From contig NC_065570.1 in assembly GCF_937616625.2 (NCBI RefSeq), positions 17,370,001 through 17,434,000 of the forward strand: a DNA stretch of 64,000 bases, written 5' to 3'. The DNA comes from Mercurialis annua (Eukaryota; Streptophyta; Magnoliopsida; Malpighiales; Euphorbiaceae). Below, piece after piece: positions 25,293 through 36,535 of the stretch. Within the stretch, counting starts at the first letter, position 1. Each line of letters begins with the position of its first letter. Both the position numbers and the translations under genes were made by a program. The notes beneath the pieces were generated by a model. That model was not told the origin of the DNA, did no database searches, and saw nothing but the letters and a program-made list of their open reading frames with translations.

Positions 25293-27986
25293 TTACGATA
25301 TTCTTTTATGGATACGTATAAATTCCGTAACTGATTCAGGCCGCTTCCATTCTATCACAGCTTCAATCTTCTTTGGGTCAACCTTAATGCCGCTTTGTGA
25401 AACCACATGACCTAAGAAAGCCACTTCCGTTAGCCAAAATTCACATTTAGAGAATTTGGCGTAAAGCTGATGCTCTCTCAGCGTCTGTAGTACTATCCGC
25501 AGATGATGTGCGTGCTCCTCTTCTGTACGTGAATAGATCAAAATGTCGTCGATGAACACGATCACGAACTGATCCAAGTACGGTTTGAATATTCTATTCA
25601 TCAAGTCCATGAAGGCTGCTGGTGCATTCGTCAATCTGAATGACATAACAAGAAATTTGTAATGACCGTATCGAGTTTGAAAACCAGTCTTCTGAACATT
25701 ATCATCGCGAATCTTCAACTGATGATAGCCTGATCTCAAGTCGATCTTGGAAAAGTACTTCGCTCCTTGTAACTGGTCGAACAAATCGTCGATTCTAGGT
25801 AACGGATACTTATTCTTGATCGTCACCTTATTCAGCTGTCAATAATCGATGCAGAGTCGAAGCGATCCATCATTCTTTTTCACGAATAGCACTGGTGCAC
25901 CCCATGGGGATACACTCGGTCTGATGAAACCACGATCAAACAATTCTTCTAGCTGATCCTTAAGTTCTTTGAGCTCTGCTGGCGCCATTCGATAAGGAGG
26001 TATCGATATCGGCTTCGTGCCAGGAGCCAATTCGATACAAAACTCAATCTCGCGATCTGGGGGTAATCCAGGTAATTCCTCTAGAAAAACGTCTGGATAC
26101 TCCGCCACCACTGATACGTCACTTAAGTTTACACTTTTCTTATCCATGTCTCGTACTATCGCTAAGAATCCTTGACATCCCTTCTTTAACATACGACAAG
26201 CTTTAATAGCTGAAATAATACTCGTAGGAGATTCCGTCTTGTCATCCTGAATTGAAACCGCTTCAATTCCAGGCGTGTTAAACGTCACCGTCTTCTTTCG
26301 ACAATCCACATTGGCGTAGTGCTCAGCTAGCCAATCCATTCCTAGTATGACATCAAAAGCTAATACCTCAAGTAGAATCAAATCAACTAACAAATCTCGT
26401 CCTTGAACTTTCACAGGACAAGACGGGTAAACGATACTAACTTTCACACTCTCTCCGACTGGAGTAGCTACAGATAAGGGATTCCTAAGATACGTTGGTT
26501 GCACTCCTAACTTACTAGCGAAACTAGGCGAAACAAATGAATGCGTAGCGCCCGGATCAAATAAAATTAGTGTGTCTTGAGAAGCGATAGGAAAGGTACC
26601 TTGCACCACAGCATTGGAAGCCTGAGCCTCCTGAGGATTCAGTGCAAAGACTCTGGCTTGACTTTTGCCAGCCTGCGAAGTCTGACCAGTACCACGTCCT
26701 CCGCCATTTCTGCCTCTTCGATTTCCATAACCACGGCCTCTCTGGCCAGTGAAGGTACTCCCTGTCTGATCGTACCCTGATGTTTCCTGTTGTGCAGTCC
26801 TCTGCTGCTGATAAGAAGGCTGCATCACAGTAGTCATCGAACCCTGGGGCATATGCCTCGGACAATCTCTAGCAAAATGGCCCCGCTGACCACAGTTAAA
26901 ACACGCTCCGCTAGCAATGTAGCACGCACCATAATGTTTCCTATTACAGTTCAGACATAAAGGAACTCCGCCTCCCATTTCACTCATAGATCTGGCACTA
27001 AATCCGGTGCCTGAAGTACTAACTCTAGTTCCATACCGAGCTCTCTTATTTCTCTGCTGACGTGATGGGGGTCGAGAATAACTCCTTACATATGATTGGG
27101 TAGGTGAGCTCTGTACGCTGCGGAACACATCACTCCTCATAGGCGCAACCTTGGAAGGATCGGGAATCTTCCCAAAACGGATCAGAGAAACTTCCATTTG
27201 CCTAGCGCTATCGATCAGTTGCACTAGGGTTCTTCCGATATCAGACGTCAGACTAACAAATTCAGCTCCTAGACCCTCTACAAAACTTGAGTTCACTCTG
27301 ACTGGGTCTGTAGTCAGGTCTGGTGCAAACCTACTCACTCTGGTAAACTCCGTCACAAACTCTTGCACAGACCGATTGCCTCTACTCAGGGTCAGCCACT
27401 GATTACGATAACTTTCCGTCACCGCATATGGCAAGAAATATTCTCTAAAGTGGTTTGCGAATTCAGCCCAGGTTATAGTGTCCATGGTTGGCTGAATGTG
27501 CTGCTGAAACCAATCTTTCGCGGGTCCTTTCATTGACATTTCCACCATAATGATGGTCTGTCTTTCATTAGCTTTCAGGCGTCGAGCGTTACGTTCTACT
27601 TCTTCGAGGAAATCTAAAGCATCACCTGAGCCGTCAAACTTAGTTGGCTTAAGGCGCATATAAGCCAAGACGATATCTCGGTTAGTGAAAGCAACGTTAC
27701 GCAACTGTTGATGTTGTAGTTGTTCACGATGCATATTTTGCACCTCTGCCTGATTGGCTTGCATAGCCGCAATTCCCGTAAGAAACTGATTCAGATCAAA
27801 ACCCACAACATTAGGTTGCTGGGCTTGCGCTTGCACTCAAGGTGCCTGCGCCTGGGCCTCTTGGCCACCACCTCCCCCATGAACAGAAGACTCATCTTGA
27901 GCTTCTGGATGGACGTCATGCGCCCCTTCTATAACGTTTCGTGCTGCAGCGGCAGCTCGCTCTACTTCTTGTCTTTGGTCAGACAT
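25293..27986 (-). pseudogene. Chromovirus-like Ty3/gypsy gag-protease-RT, two stops, 3' truncated
   Basis: The ATG at 27,986 starts MSDQRQEVERAAAAARNV. A TGA (27,837-27,839) interrupts the Gln/Ala-rich N-terminus. Then come the gag capsid domain (LKPTKFDGSGDALDFLEEVE, AKDWFQQHI), a zinc knuckle CFNCGQRGHFARDC (about 26,866-26,907), protease FDPGATHSFVS (about 26,550), and RT starting ELPGLPPDREIEF. A second TGA at 25,836-25,838 follows CIDY, where an Arg codon is usual; CGA to TGA by CpG deamination is a likely cause. RT resumes with [17 protein letters not shown] and catalytic [10 protein letters not shown] (about 25,540). MSFRLTNAP has Arg for the usual Gly. It ends after RPESVTEF near 25,310; the rest of RT, RNase H, integrase and any chromodomain are absent. 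Tekay/Del-like placement is by recognition. Confidence 0.9.
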
Positions 27987-28248
27987 CCTGACCAAGACAA
28001 ACAGCGTTACTTAACCACATAATCGCATATTATCGCAAACGCATATCGTATTAAACGCGCATCTCATCACATGCGAACTCACACGTAAGACAGACTCACA
28101 TCCTAGAGGGAAAGCTGAAAGTTTGAAAATCAAATAAATACGTACAAAGACAAGACTCGAATCCTATGTGCTGCAGTAGAATCCTAGGAAAATCAATCAC
28201 TCTTCTGACATAAGCAATGGTAACTGGACCATGCTCTGATACCAACAT
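27987..28248 (-). promoter_or_regulatory. 5' leader and iMet primer site of the chromovirus-like element
   Basis: The minus strand has TGGTATCAGAGC at 28,244-28,233, an exact initiator-tRNA-Met primer site four bases from the LTR end. About 250 nt of untranslated leader follow to the gag ATG. The leader word GAATCCTATGTGCTGCAGTAG resembles one in the E1 leader (near 5,790), supporting a shared ancestry. Confidence 0.85.
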
Positions 28249-30467
28249 TGTCATGACCCAATCTCATGGGCCGAGACCGGCGCTAGGGAATGGGAGTGGT
28301 TGCTCCGAAACCCGTAGCAAGCCTAAAAATGTAAAATAATTTTTCTCGAATATAAACGTCATGCATGACAGACAATAACACGTGTCATGCTAATCACACA
28401 TGCCAGACATACATATCCTCTGGCAGTCACATATATCAAAACGCAGCAAGCGTAAAACATATAAAACTTTAAAACATTAAAGTTATATTTATAGAAAACT
28501 ATACATTACAAGCTGACTTGCAAAATACTTATCTACTGCAGCTCTAAGAGTAAAGTACTGTTTCTTTACATACTCAAAAATACAGACTTCTTGAAGTAGG
28601 ATAGAAGTCTGTTGCTTCAAAACGTCTTTATCCTGAAAGGAAATCTGTGAGGGGTCAGTATATTGGGATATACTGAGTGAGTTCATACATTTACTAATAA
28701 GTATTCAAATAAAACATAAACCACAATTAATCATACGCAGCCAAGTACAAGATCCGATTGAAACCTTAATCCTCAAACATACTAATTATTAATCAAGCAA
28801 CTCAATCATTAATATCAAATTGCGAGTCCAACTCACAAGTGGCCCAGCCACTAGATACGGGGACTCCAGACTACACTGTAGCCGAGTGCTCACTCATATC
28901 AAAATCATATACCCAATCGTAAATTTCATAATCATCATCAGCTCCCAGCTGAGTCACATCAAAACTGGTGATCACGCAGTCCTATTGTCGCCCAATAGGT
29001 AGCACGTTCCATCGGATTAATACTGTTTTCAAATCAAGCATATGCAATTCATAAAAAGAATTCGCATCGCAATCATGCAAAACAAACATAAAGCAATATA
29101 AAAAATTTTCTTAAATAAATACTTTAAAAGCAAATCGTATAAACTCACAGAAAACACTTATCCAAAAATACGTCGGGGCTTAGATACGTCAAGCTTCCCG
29201 AACACCTGGTCCAGCTGCGTCTTGCCTTGCCGGATCTAAAACAAATTTTAAAACATTTGACTTGTAATAGAATCCTATTCTAAGATTGATTCTAGACTCG
29301 AGACTCGACACACTGAACTCTCATTAACCGTCGTGCTTTTCACGAGATTATCCCGATAAACGGTATCAAACTCGTTTATGGATAAATATCACTTCTAAAT
29401 CAATTCTCGTTTAACCTTGCTAGGTTAACGTCTCAAATTAATCGATATTTACTCGAGTATTAATTAATCTCAAGTCTCGATATGTGCGTACACGAATTTT
29501 CTCAAAACTAGTTCGATCGGCGAATTTACGGTGCGGGCGAGTCGCCGACTCACGCGGGCTGCGGGCGCACTGCCCCGCATATGCGGGCGCGTTGCCCGCC
29601 TATGCGGTCACGTAGCCCGCATAGTGTGCGGGCGCATCGCCCGCCTATGCGGGCGCATAACCCGCATAGTGTGAGGGCGCATCGCCCGCCTATGCGGGCG
29701 CGTCGCCCGCATTATATGCTGGCGCATGCCCCGCATATGCGGGCGCACGCCGCACACGTCGTCCCGGAAATCAATTTTCCGACGTGCTTTCGATCCGAAA
29801 ACGCCCAAACACATCCTAAACGCATAATCTAACTCCAAAACACAATAATCCAATTCTAATATCGATTAAAACGATATATTCGTTTCGTGGCCTAAAACTT
29901 TGAATCGATATAACTCAAAATATAATCAACGAAACGGTAAAACGTCAAGCTTACCGTGATTACCCGTCGAAATACGATCGTTTGGAGTTATAAAACGTCA
30001 GAAACGGACGAGAAACGGAAACCACGCGACGAACCGTAAGGAACGAGCGAGAGAAATGAGAAAGAGATGAAGAATGAAGACTCTGGATCTTTCATTCCTT
30101 CATATGAAAGGTTTTTTAATATATAACCGGCTAATTTGCACTTTGGTCCTTGAAACTTTTCAAAAGTTACAATTTAGCCCAAAACCTATCCGCGTCCAAA
30201 TTTTAAACGATCTCCGATCGACTCGAAACTTTTACCACTAATAATATATTTTATTTCGCGGACTTTGGCGAAATAATTTCCGTTAAGGGATTTATAATTT
30301 ATTTTATATTAATTTTCTAAGCTAAATCCTCAAATCCCGCTAATTGACTTATTAAAATTTATTCTAAATTCCCGATATAATTAAATTAAATTCTCCTTAA
30401 TTTAATTTATCGGAAATCACGACACGTGGCACGACTTAATTACTTTAAAATATTTTGGGGTATTACA
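28249..30467 (-). repeat. 5' LTR of the chromovirus-like element (2,219 bp)
   Basis: On the minus strand it starts TGTAATACCCC at 30,467 and ends TTGGGTCATGACA at 28,249. It carries the shared 3' module (GCTACGGGTTTCGGAGCAACC), a TATA-like TTAATATATAACC at 30,117-30,129, TTCCGACGTGCT at 29,777-29,788, and a GC-rich palindromic array. It lies within the gag gene of another gypsy element (30,468-32,583). Flanks CAGAT (right) and AAGTG (left of 22,507) do not match, so the left LTR is not its intact partner. Confidence 0.85.
29547..29757. repeat. Palindromic GCGGGCG..CGCCCGC array in LTR
   Basis: Eight to nine GC-rich units of 23-30 bp built on ATGCGGGCGCATCGCCCGC. The clearest, at 29,628-29,644, has 7-bp arms GCGGGCG and CGCCCGC around CAT. 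It stands out in AT-rich surroundings. It lies about 365-575 nt downstream of the LTR TATA-like box, like the unrelated palindromes in the other LTRs. Confidence 0.9.
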
Positions 30468-32583
30468 CAGATGCTTCTGCCACTTTTCTGTGGGCGATTT
30501 GGGCTTAAATGTATTGGGATGCTCCCTTACCTTTTCGGCCCTCTTGGCGTCGAAACAAGTACTGCATGATGGGCAAGTCATCTCTGCGGTGAGCGAATTA
30601 TGACAGTTTCTCTTCTGTTTTTGGGATCGCCCCTTTTCTGCTCGCCATTTTAAGCCGTCTGTCTCCACCCTGAGCTTAGGTTTCTTTGGATTCCACTTAC
30701 TCTGGATCTGCCTCTGTTCCAGAAAGCTGTCAAAATGGGACCGAACAATGTTAATGGACACGTACTTTGCATCGGCCTCCTTCTTAGTTGGGAATAAGAG
30801 TTTCCCCTCATTGATCGCCTTCTGGATCACATTCCTGAAGTTCACATAGTTGTTCGTACTGTGCCTCCCAGAATTGTGATATTTGCAGTAATCCTTCCGA
30901 CCAATTCCTCTTGTGGTGGGATCACGTGACCCTCACTGAGGACGAGCTGCCCATCTTTAAATAAGGCGTCGAAGATCTCGTCGGCTTTGGTTAAATCGAA
31001 AGAGTACTCCTTCTATACCACCGCGGTTTTGTTTTTCTTGACGAAACCCGGCTTTCTCAGCGCCGAACATTCTTGGAGTTTAGTGCCCAAGAATTCGGCC
31101 ATATTGACTTCATCCTCTGAGCTGCTATCTTCACTGTCTGACACCACGGCTATGTCCAGTTGGTCCTTATAGTAGGTACCTTTCGAAGCCCCTCGCCTCT
31201 GCTCCTTCTCTTGGAGAAGCCTTTCATAACTCGTCACCCTGTTTGTTAATTCGAATAAGTCTCGAAACCGGTGACCCTCAAAGGGCTCCCTCATGGCGAA
31301 ACTCATCCCTCTTACCACCATTGGGACACAATCGGCCTCAGACATCTTAGTGGAACACTTTGTTCTAAGATTCCTGAATCGGCCGATGTATTTCTCTGCC
31401 GATTCGCTTGGCAACTGTGAAATGCGAGCCAAAATGGCAAGGGTGACATCAGGTGGCGCTCTGTAAAATTCCTCGTGGAAGAGGATTTCCAAATCTTTCC
31501 AGGTTTCCACTGAGTTAGGTGATAGCCTTGAGTACCACGTGAAGGCCATCTTCGTTAGAGAACTTGCGAATAGCCGGAGTTTCCAAAAATCATGAGTTGC
31601 AGCCTCGCCGCATTGAGCTAAGAAACGGGCGACATGTTCCACCGTCGATTGCCCCCGTTCTTCGCCCGAAAACAAGCTGAACTCGGGCACCTTGTATCCC
31701 CTTGGGAAATAGTATAGCTTATTGATCCAATATGGATAAGGCTTCATATATGAAGGGCGAGGCATCAGTTTTAAATCGACCCCAAGTTTTTACAGCATGT
31801 CCATGAGTTTCCCCTGATTGTAAATATTTGCCTCACTACCTTCCATTGCTGAACGTTCGCCCATAGTTAGTTCTTGGGCGTTGGCTCCAGTTGCGACCCC
31901 CTGTGGTCTGGGTTCGCCTTGGAGAGCTGAAGTACTTGTCCCCGGGTGATCGGCTCTTCCAGCCGATTCGGCCTTCTACCTAGTCAAAAGCTTGACCGAT
32001 CCATAAGTATACCCCAACTTACTGGGTTGCTGCATTGTCTCGGCCGAACTACCTAGATATCCGAAACGATTCGGTGTCTGGTTCTGTTCGGCTCGCCTGT
32101 AACCGTTATCGGCAGTGGAATGTCTAGAAAAGAGTCAACCCAAGTTTTCCATTGCTTTATTGAGGCCATCTAAATTGCCCAGGATCTGCCGTTGGACCGA
32201 TGCTTGATCGGCCATGATGTTCTTCATCACTTCATACATCTAATGCATCGCACCGTCGAACATCTGCTTGTTCTCTTGGGCAATCTCGCCCCTCATGGCC
32301 GAAAAATCGGCCTGTGACAAAGATGGGCGAGATGGGGGAAGCTGGCGCGAGTAGTCTGTCGCATCATCTACTTCATCATCATTCTTATCCGTCGGGAGGT
32401 TCCATCAGTGCCCGAGGTATTCGGCACCTTGTTCGATTGGTTAACCTGCTGTTTGTCCTTGGCCATGATTTTCGATTTGTCCGAGTCAGAATCTTCTACT
32501 CCGTCACCTTTCTTCAGTTGTTGCCGGCGTATAGACCGAGCGTGCCTGGAATCGTCCTTAAAGTATGTTTTTGTGCTAACCAT
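30468..32583 (-). pseudogene. Gag of a second gypsy element (Ex), frameshifted and truncated
   Basis: The ATG at 32,583 starts MVSTKTYFKDDSRHARSI just after the primer site. Frame breaks follow at about 32,368 and beyond. The clean part (31,765-31,013) has YFPRGYKVPEFSLFSGEE, MAFTWYSRLSPNSVETWKDL and GRFRNLRTKCSTKMSEADCV, a Ty3/gypsy gag capsid domain. A TAG at about 31,011 interrupts it. The zinc-knuckle-like segment near 30,870 keeps YCKYHNSGRHSTNN but has Tyr where a final Cys is expected. The C-terminal part (30,845-30,468) has VNFRNVIQKAINEGKLLFP. It stops at the inserted LTR at 30,467; protease and pol are not found left of that LTR. Confidence 0.8.
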
Positions 32584-32590
32584 AAACTGT

Positions 32591-32612
32591 GTCCCCAGTG
32601 GAGTCGCCAAAA
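32591..32612 (-). promoter_or_regulatory. Primer binding site of element Ex
   Basis: The minus strand reads TTTGGCGACTCCACTGGGGA, two bases inside the LTR. This TGGCGACTCC-type primer site, unlike the iMet type of the other elements here, is known from some Tat/Ogre-related elements; the tRNA is commonly given as Arg. Confidence 0.75.
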
Positions 32613-32614
32613 GA

Positions 32615-33091
32615 TGTTCGCCTGGAAATAATACGGACTCGAATCTTTGAATTTATAATTGGGATCGGTTTGAGGTTTGATACTTTAATAAACCTATGTA
32701 GATATTCACAGGGCGTCTTTGGTGAAAAACACCTAACCACGTGATCTAAGTAGTAATAATCTGGGAGTTATGAACTCAGGCGAGATTAATACTGAAAACT
32801 ACTCCTAAATTAAAACAATCTGGGGATTGCGGGATAAAAAGCATTGGACTTGGTTTTTGATTGATTGATTTGTTGATACAAAAATAATGAAGTTCTGAGC
32901 TATTAATAGCTCTCACAAAATCAAAATTTCTAATTGAACTAGAACTAATATTCCTAATGAGAAATACTCCTAATGAGTTGCAAACTCCTAATGAAGCAAA
33001 AACTAATATAAAAAAGGCTTTTATTGGCTTCAACTCCCTTAATAAGCCCATCTAATGTCCTGACCTATATCTTTTTGGGCCGGTGTAAACA
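32615..33091 (-). repeat. 5' LTR of element Ex (477 bp)
   Basis: On the minus strand it runs from TGTTTACACCGGCCC (33,091) to GGCGAACA (32,615), with terminal TGTT..AACA inverted repeats. It sits right next to the primer site, with gag directly downstream. The matching 3' LTR was not found. Confidence 0.75.
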
Positions 33092-33371
33092 ATTAGGGAT
33101 TAAGATTTAATAACACAATAATATTAAATAAAACATACCTTGATCCATCAGTTATATTAGAGCGTTAAAATTTAATAACACAATAATTTTAAATAAAATA
33201 TACCTTGATCCATGGCTTATTTAATGTCTCTTTGAATGTATAGTTTTTCTCTCTAACCTTTTGCTTTTAGTAAACCTCTTTCAATTATACAAGATTTTCT
33301 TTTTCCTTTTTGAATGGTGATTGTTCTCTTTTCTTCCTCTCTTTATTTAGAGAATAAATAAAGCCTTAATC
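33092..33371. other. AT-rich spacer with a ~60-bp direct duplication
   Basis: Two adjacent near-identical blocks, about 33,098-33,155 and 33,160-33,216, share TTTAATAACACAATAAT and TACCTTGATCCATC/G. No coding content. A young Tat element is inserted right after it at TTTAT. Confidence 0.7.
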
Positions 33372-33376
33372 TTTAT

Positions 33377-33970
33377 TGATGGATACCGAATCCTACTGTA
33401 AGTATAATGGAGCCGAGTTGCAGGAGATCTACTCTCAGGTGACACCGGACTCCCCCTGAAGACCGAAAAGGTATGAAGGAGATGCCGAATCTCTAAGATT
33501 CGGTAACACGCTAATAAAGACCGAATCCCACATGATCCGCCAAGAGCGCGTCAGGCCCGGGATTCGGGTAAACGACTAAATATGGAAATCTTGTCCTATT
33601 TGGACACAAACACTACATATGGAAGGATAAGCTCTACTTTAGGAAGATAAGACTATTTAGGAAGACGTTCCTAAATAGGACTCTTATCAGATTAAGGTAG
33701 ATCCCGACAAATCAGGAGAATCTCTGCGATACGGCCGAATCCCTACAAAGTAGGATTCACCTGCCTAATACAACTCTGCTAGGTATATTCGACTACTATA
33801 AAAAGAGCACGAGGTATGCCTAGAATCACAATTACATTCATATACTCAAAACGCTGCTCAAAGCTCTAGACTGACTTTAGCATCGGAGAGTTAATCGGAC
33901 AACCACCGTCCGGTTAGCTTCTACCCTGTTTTGCAGGTTCACTCACCGGTTCAGAAGGCAGACTCCATCA
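33377..33970 (+). repeat. 5' LTR of TatA (594 bp)
   Basis: TGATGGATACCG to CAGACTCCATCA. A TATA box CTATAAAAAG lies at 33,796-33,805. A 10-bp inverted repeat (TATTTAGGAAGACGTTCCTAAATA) lies near 33,650-33,675. It corresponds base for base to 39,685-40,278 wherever I compared them. Confidence 0.95.
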
Positions 33971-33971
33971 A

Positions 33972-33990
33972 TTGGCGCCGTCTGTGGGAA
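33972..33990 (+). promoter_or_regulatory. Primer binding site of TatA
   Basis: TTGGCGCCGTCTGTGGGAA starts one base after the LTR. This TGGCGCCG-type site is common in Tat/Athila-group elements. Confidence 0.85.
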
Positions 33991-34045
33991 AAGCTTAACT
34001 AAACTTCAAAAGAAGGAGCTTTTCTGAACTCGAATACAAATCTCA

Positions 34046-36535
34046 TTGAAGAAGATGACTTCTGAAAGAGTAAACCTGAAAGACAAACAACCAATGGACC
34101 CAAAAAACACTCCGGAGATAATCAACGTGACGGAAGACGGGCTTCACAACTCCGGGGAAAAAAGCAACACCGGAGGACCCTCCTTCTCAACACCTCAGTA
34201 CCAAACTAATCCGATAAGGGGAAGCAACCCTATTGCTTTCAACCTAAGCACTAAAGAACAAGCACCAAATGCAGCGGCACAAGATCCACACAGCGAAATG
34301 CTGAAAAAGATACTAGAATCTGTACAGGCAAATCTTGACAGATTGGCTAGTGAAGCCAAAAGAACAAACGACAGGCACGAAGAAACTATGAAAATGCTAA
34401 GGGAAAACTTCAGCCCTACAGCTCCCAGAAGAAGAGAAAGAACAGAAAGTGCAAACCCAGGCCGACGAGAGACAAGGGCAGAAAACAACAAAAGCAAGGA
34501 ACCTCGGACCAGAGGAAACGAAGAAAGGAACGAAGCAAGAAACCAGCGAGAAAATAAAACCAGCGACGAGGAAAGTCCGGACAGAGAGAAATCTAACGAG
34601 GAATCGCCGGAGGCACCCAGAAATGAGCACAACCAGGAGGACGCCCGAAGCGGTCTGAATACGAAAAGAGACGAACGAAGGGAGAAGGAAAAAGAAGACG
34701 CCCCACCAAGGAGTAAGCGACAAGAAAGAGATGCAGGGAAAGAACAAAATAAGAAAAAACACCAAGAAGGAGAGGGCGAATCGTCAGAGACACCCCAAAA
34801 AAGCAAAGCCACATATGTGGTGGAAGAAGATTTAGAAGAGAAGATCGCCAAAGCGCTCAAAAAACTAAAATCTGAAGAATTGGACATAGATGACCTCAGG
34901 TTGAAAGGATCACCCCTCTCGCCCGAGATCATGGAGGAAACCATCCCGCACAGCATGAAGCTGCCGACCTTGCCAATTTTCAATGGGGAAGGAGACCCCC
35001 GAGACCATACCTCTAGGTTCACAGCGACCATGGGGCTACTCAGCGTATCAGACGCCATCCTCTGTAGGGTTTTCCCTACCACGCTCACGGGCACAGCCCA
35101 GAGATGGTATAACAAATTAAAACCAGGCTCGATCAAAAGCTTCGCTTCGCTTTCAATAGAATTCCTCAACAGATATCTCACAAACATCCCAGCTAAAACT
35201 ACTACCAGTATCCTAAGAGCCTGTATCCAAGAAGAAGGAGAAACCCTGCGAAGCTACATCGAACGATTCAACAAGCAAGCTATGAAGATAGACAACCTGA
35301 ACGTCGACATGGCGACAGAAGCATTGCGAGACGGGACGCGATTCGGAAAGCTGGTGGACAAGCTGCTAGTCAATAAACCCACAACTTTCTCGAACTTAAT
35401 GGGCATAGCTCAGAAATACTTCGAGTTAGACGAAGGGCGAAGGGCGATTCGCGGAAAGGAAGCAAAAGGAAAAGAATCAAAAGAGAGATCCAGAGAAAAA
35501 ACCAAGTCCAAACCTGATGACAGGAGAGGAAGACCCGAAGAGAGCAGACGATTCGCCCCCCAGACAAGATATGAATCAAGATACGATCCCAGAGATGATG
35601 AGAATAACTTCACTCCACTAAACACCAGCCGAACTAATGTCCTCATGTGGATCAAAGAAAACGTCAAAAACGTGGTATGGCGACCAAAAATGAAAGCAGA
35701 AGTAAGAGACACCAAAAAGTACTGCAAATTTCACGACGATTACGGACACGAAACGGATAGCTGCAGAGACTTGAAGGTCGAGATCGAAAGAATGATCGAC
35801 ACAGGCGAGCTGAGGAAATTTGTGGCCCGAAAAGAGAAAAGCAATGACAAGGGAGAAAAAAGAAACAGAGAAGACAAGCCGAAAGAAAAGGAAGACGAGC
35901 GCCCATCCAAAATTCTGGGAACCATACACATGATTAATGGTGGAGGGCATAGTAGCTCCACGATCAGGAGGAAGCAGGGGAAGGAAGTAATGAACATACG
36001 AGAAACTCACATGCTGCCAGTGATCTTCGATGTAGAAGACTATGAACACGTCAAAGCACCTCACAACGATGCTTTGGTAGTAACTACTATCATTGAAAAT
36101 TGGAACATGGAGCGGATCCTTATCGACGAAGGAAGCGCAATAAACCTCATGACAAACGCAGCATACAAAATGTTGGGAGGAACAGCGTCAAGGCTACGCC
36201 GAGTCCCAATTCCGCTATCAGAACTCGGTGGACCCTCCATCACCCCGCTGGGAGCAGTCACCTTGGAGGTAATAATCGGCCCAGAAAGAGGAATAAACAA
36301 GAAAATCATGTCACTATTTAACATAGTGGACATGGAATTGACATATAATGCCATCCTAGGAAGACCTTTCCTCCATGATTCAGCAGCGGTAACCAGCATC
36401 AGAGCGCTGGCAATGAAGGTACCAACTGAAAAGGGAGTAGTGACGCTGAAAGGAGACCAAGGAATAGCCAAGAAGTGCTATGACGAGTCAGTGGTGGATC
36501 TCCAAGAAAACAAAACCGAAAAGAAGGAAGAATAG
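34046..36535 (+). CDS. gag-pro: TatA gag-protease polyprotein (intact, 829 aa)
   Basis: Single open frame from ATG at 34,046, 56 bp after the primer site. Residues 1-300 are hydrophilic and Glu/Arg/Lys-rich with low-complexity stretches. The capsid domain starts near residue 304 (MKLPTLPIFNGEGDPRDH) and runs through TGTAQRWYNKLKPGSIKSF and ETLRSYIERFNKQAMKID. A zinc-knuckle-like motif YCKFHDDYGHETDSC lies near 559-573; its C-x2-H..H..C form is usual for this lineage. The protease lies near 690-775, with active site LIDEGSAINLM and NAILGRPFLH. Gag builds the particle and packages RNA; protease matures it. The frame ends without RT. The antisense strand is open for up to 330 codons here, but only as a shadow. 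Its intactness next to a deleted pol suggests recent selection or simple youth. Confidence 0.93.
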   Translation: MKKMTSERVNLKDKQPMDPKNTPEIINVTEDGLHNSGEKSNTGGPSFSTPQYQTNPIRGSNPIAFNLSTKEQAPNAAAQDPHSEMLKKILESVQANLDRLASEAKRTNDRHEETMKMLRENFSPTAPRRRERTESANPGRRETRAENNKSKEPRTRGNEERNEARNQRENKTSDEESPDREKSNEESPEAPRNEHNQEDARSGLNTKRDERREKEKEDAPPRSKRQERDAGKEQNKKKHQEGEGESSETPQKSKATYVVEEDLEEKIAKALKKLKSEELDIDDLRLKGSPLSPEIMEETIPHSMKLPTLPIFNGEGDPRDHTSRFTATMGLLSVSDAILCRVFPTTLTGTAQRWYNKLKPGSIKSFASLSIEFLNRYLTNIPAKTTTSILRACIQEEGETLRSYIERFNKQAMKIDNLNVDMATEALRDGTRFGKLVDKLLVNKPTTFSNLMGIAQKYFELDEGRRAIRGKEAKGKESKERSREKTKSKPDDRRGRPEESRRFAPQTRYESRYDPRDDENNFTPLNTSRTNVLMWIKENVKNVVWRPKMKAEVRDTKKYCKFHDDYGHETDSCRDLKVEIERMIDTGELRKFVARKEKSNDKGEKRNREDKPKEKEDERPSKILGTIHMINGGGHSSSTIRRKQGKEVMNIRETHMLPVIFDVEDYEHVKAPHNDALVVTTIIENWNMERILIDEGSAINLMTNAAYKMLGGTASRLRRVPIPLSELGGPSITPLGAVTLEVIIGPERGINKKIMSLFNIVDMELTYNAILGRPFLHDSAAVTSIRALAMKVPTEKGVVTLKGDQGIAKKCYDESVVDLQENKTEKKEE

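Noticed and set aside
29547..29757. Regular 23-30-bp repeats resembling a CRISPR array
   Set aside because: Palindromic, imperfect units without true unique spacers, inside a plant LTR.
22507..30467. A complete element with LTR pair 22,507 and 28,249
   Set aside because: The two LTRs are from different subfamilies and flanking pentamers do not match.
34195..35187. 330-codon antisense ORF inside TatA gag
   Set aside because: Shadow of the Lys/Glu/Arg-rich gag codons (Ser/Leu/Phe-rich mirror). The real antisense gene is at 37,252-39,145.
35410..36471. Other antisense ORFs opposite gag-protease
   Set aside because: Same shadow effect; no domain, and no match in TatB.
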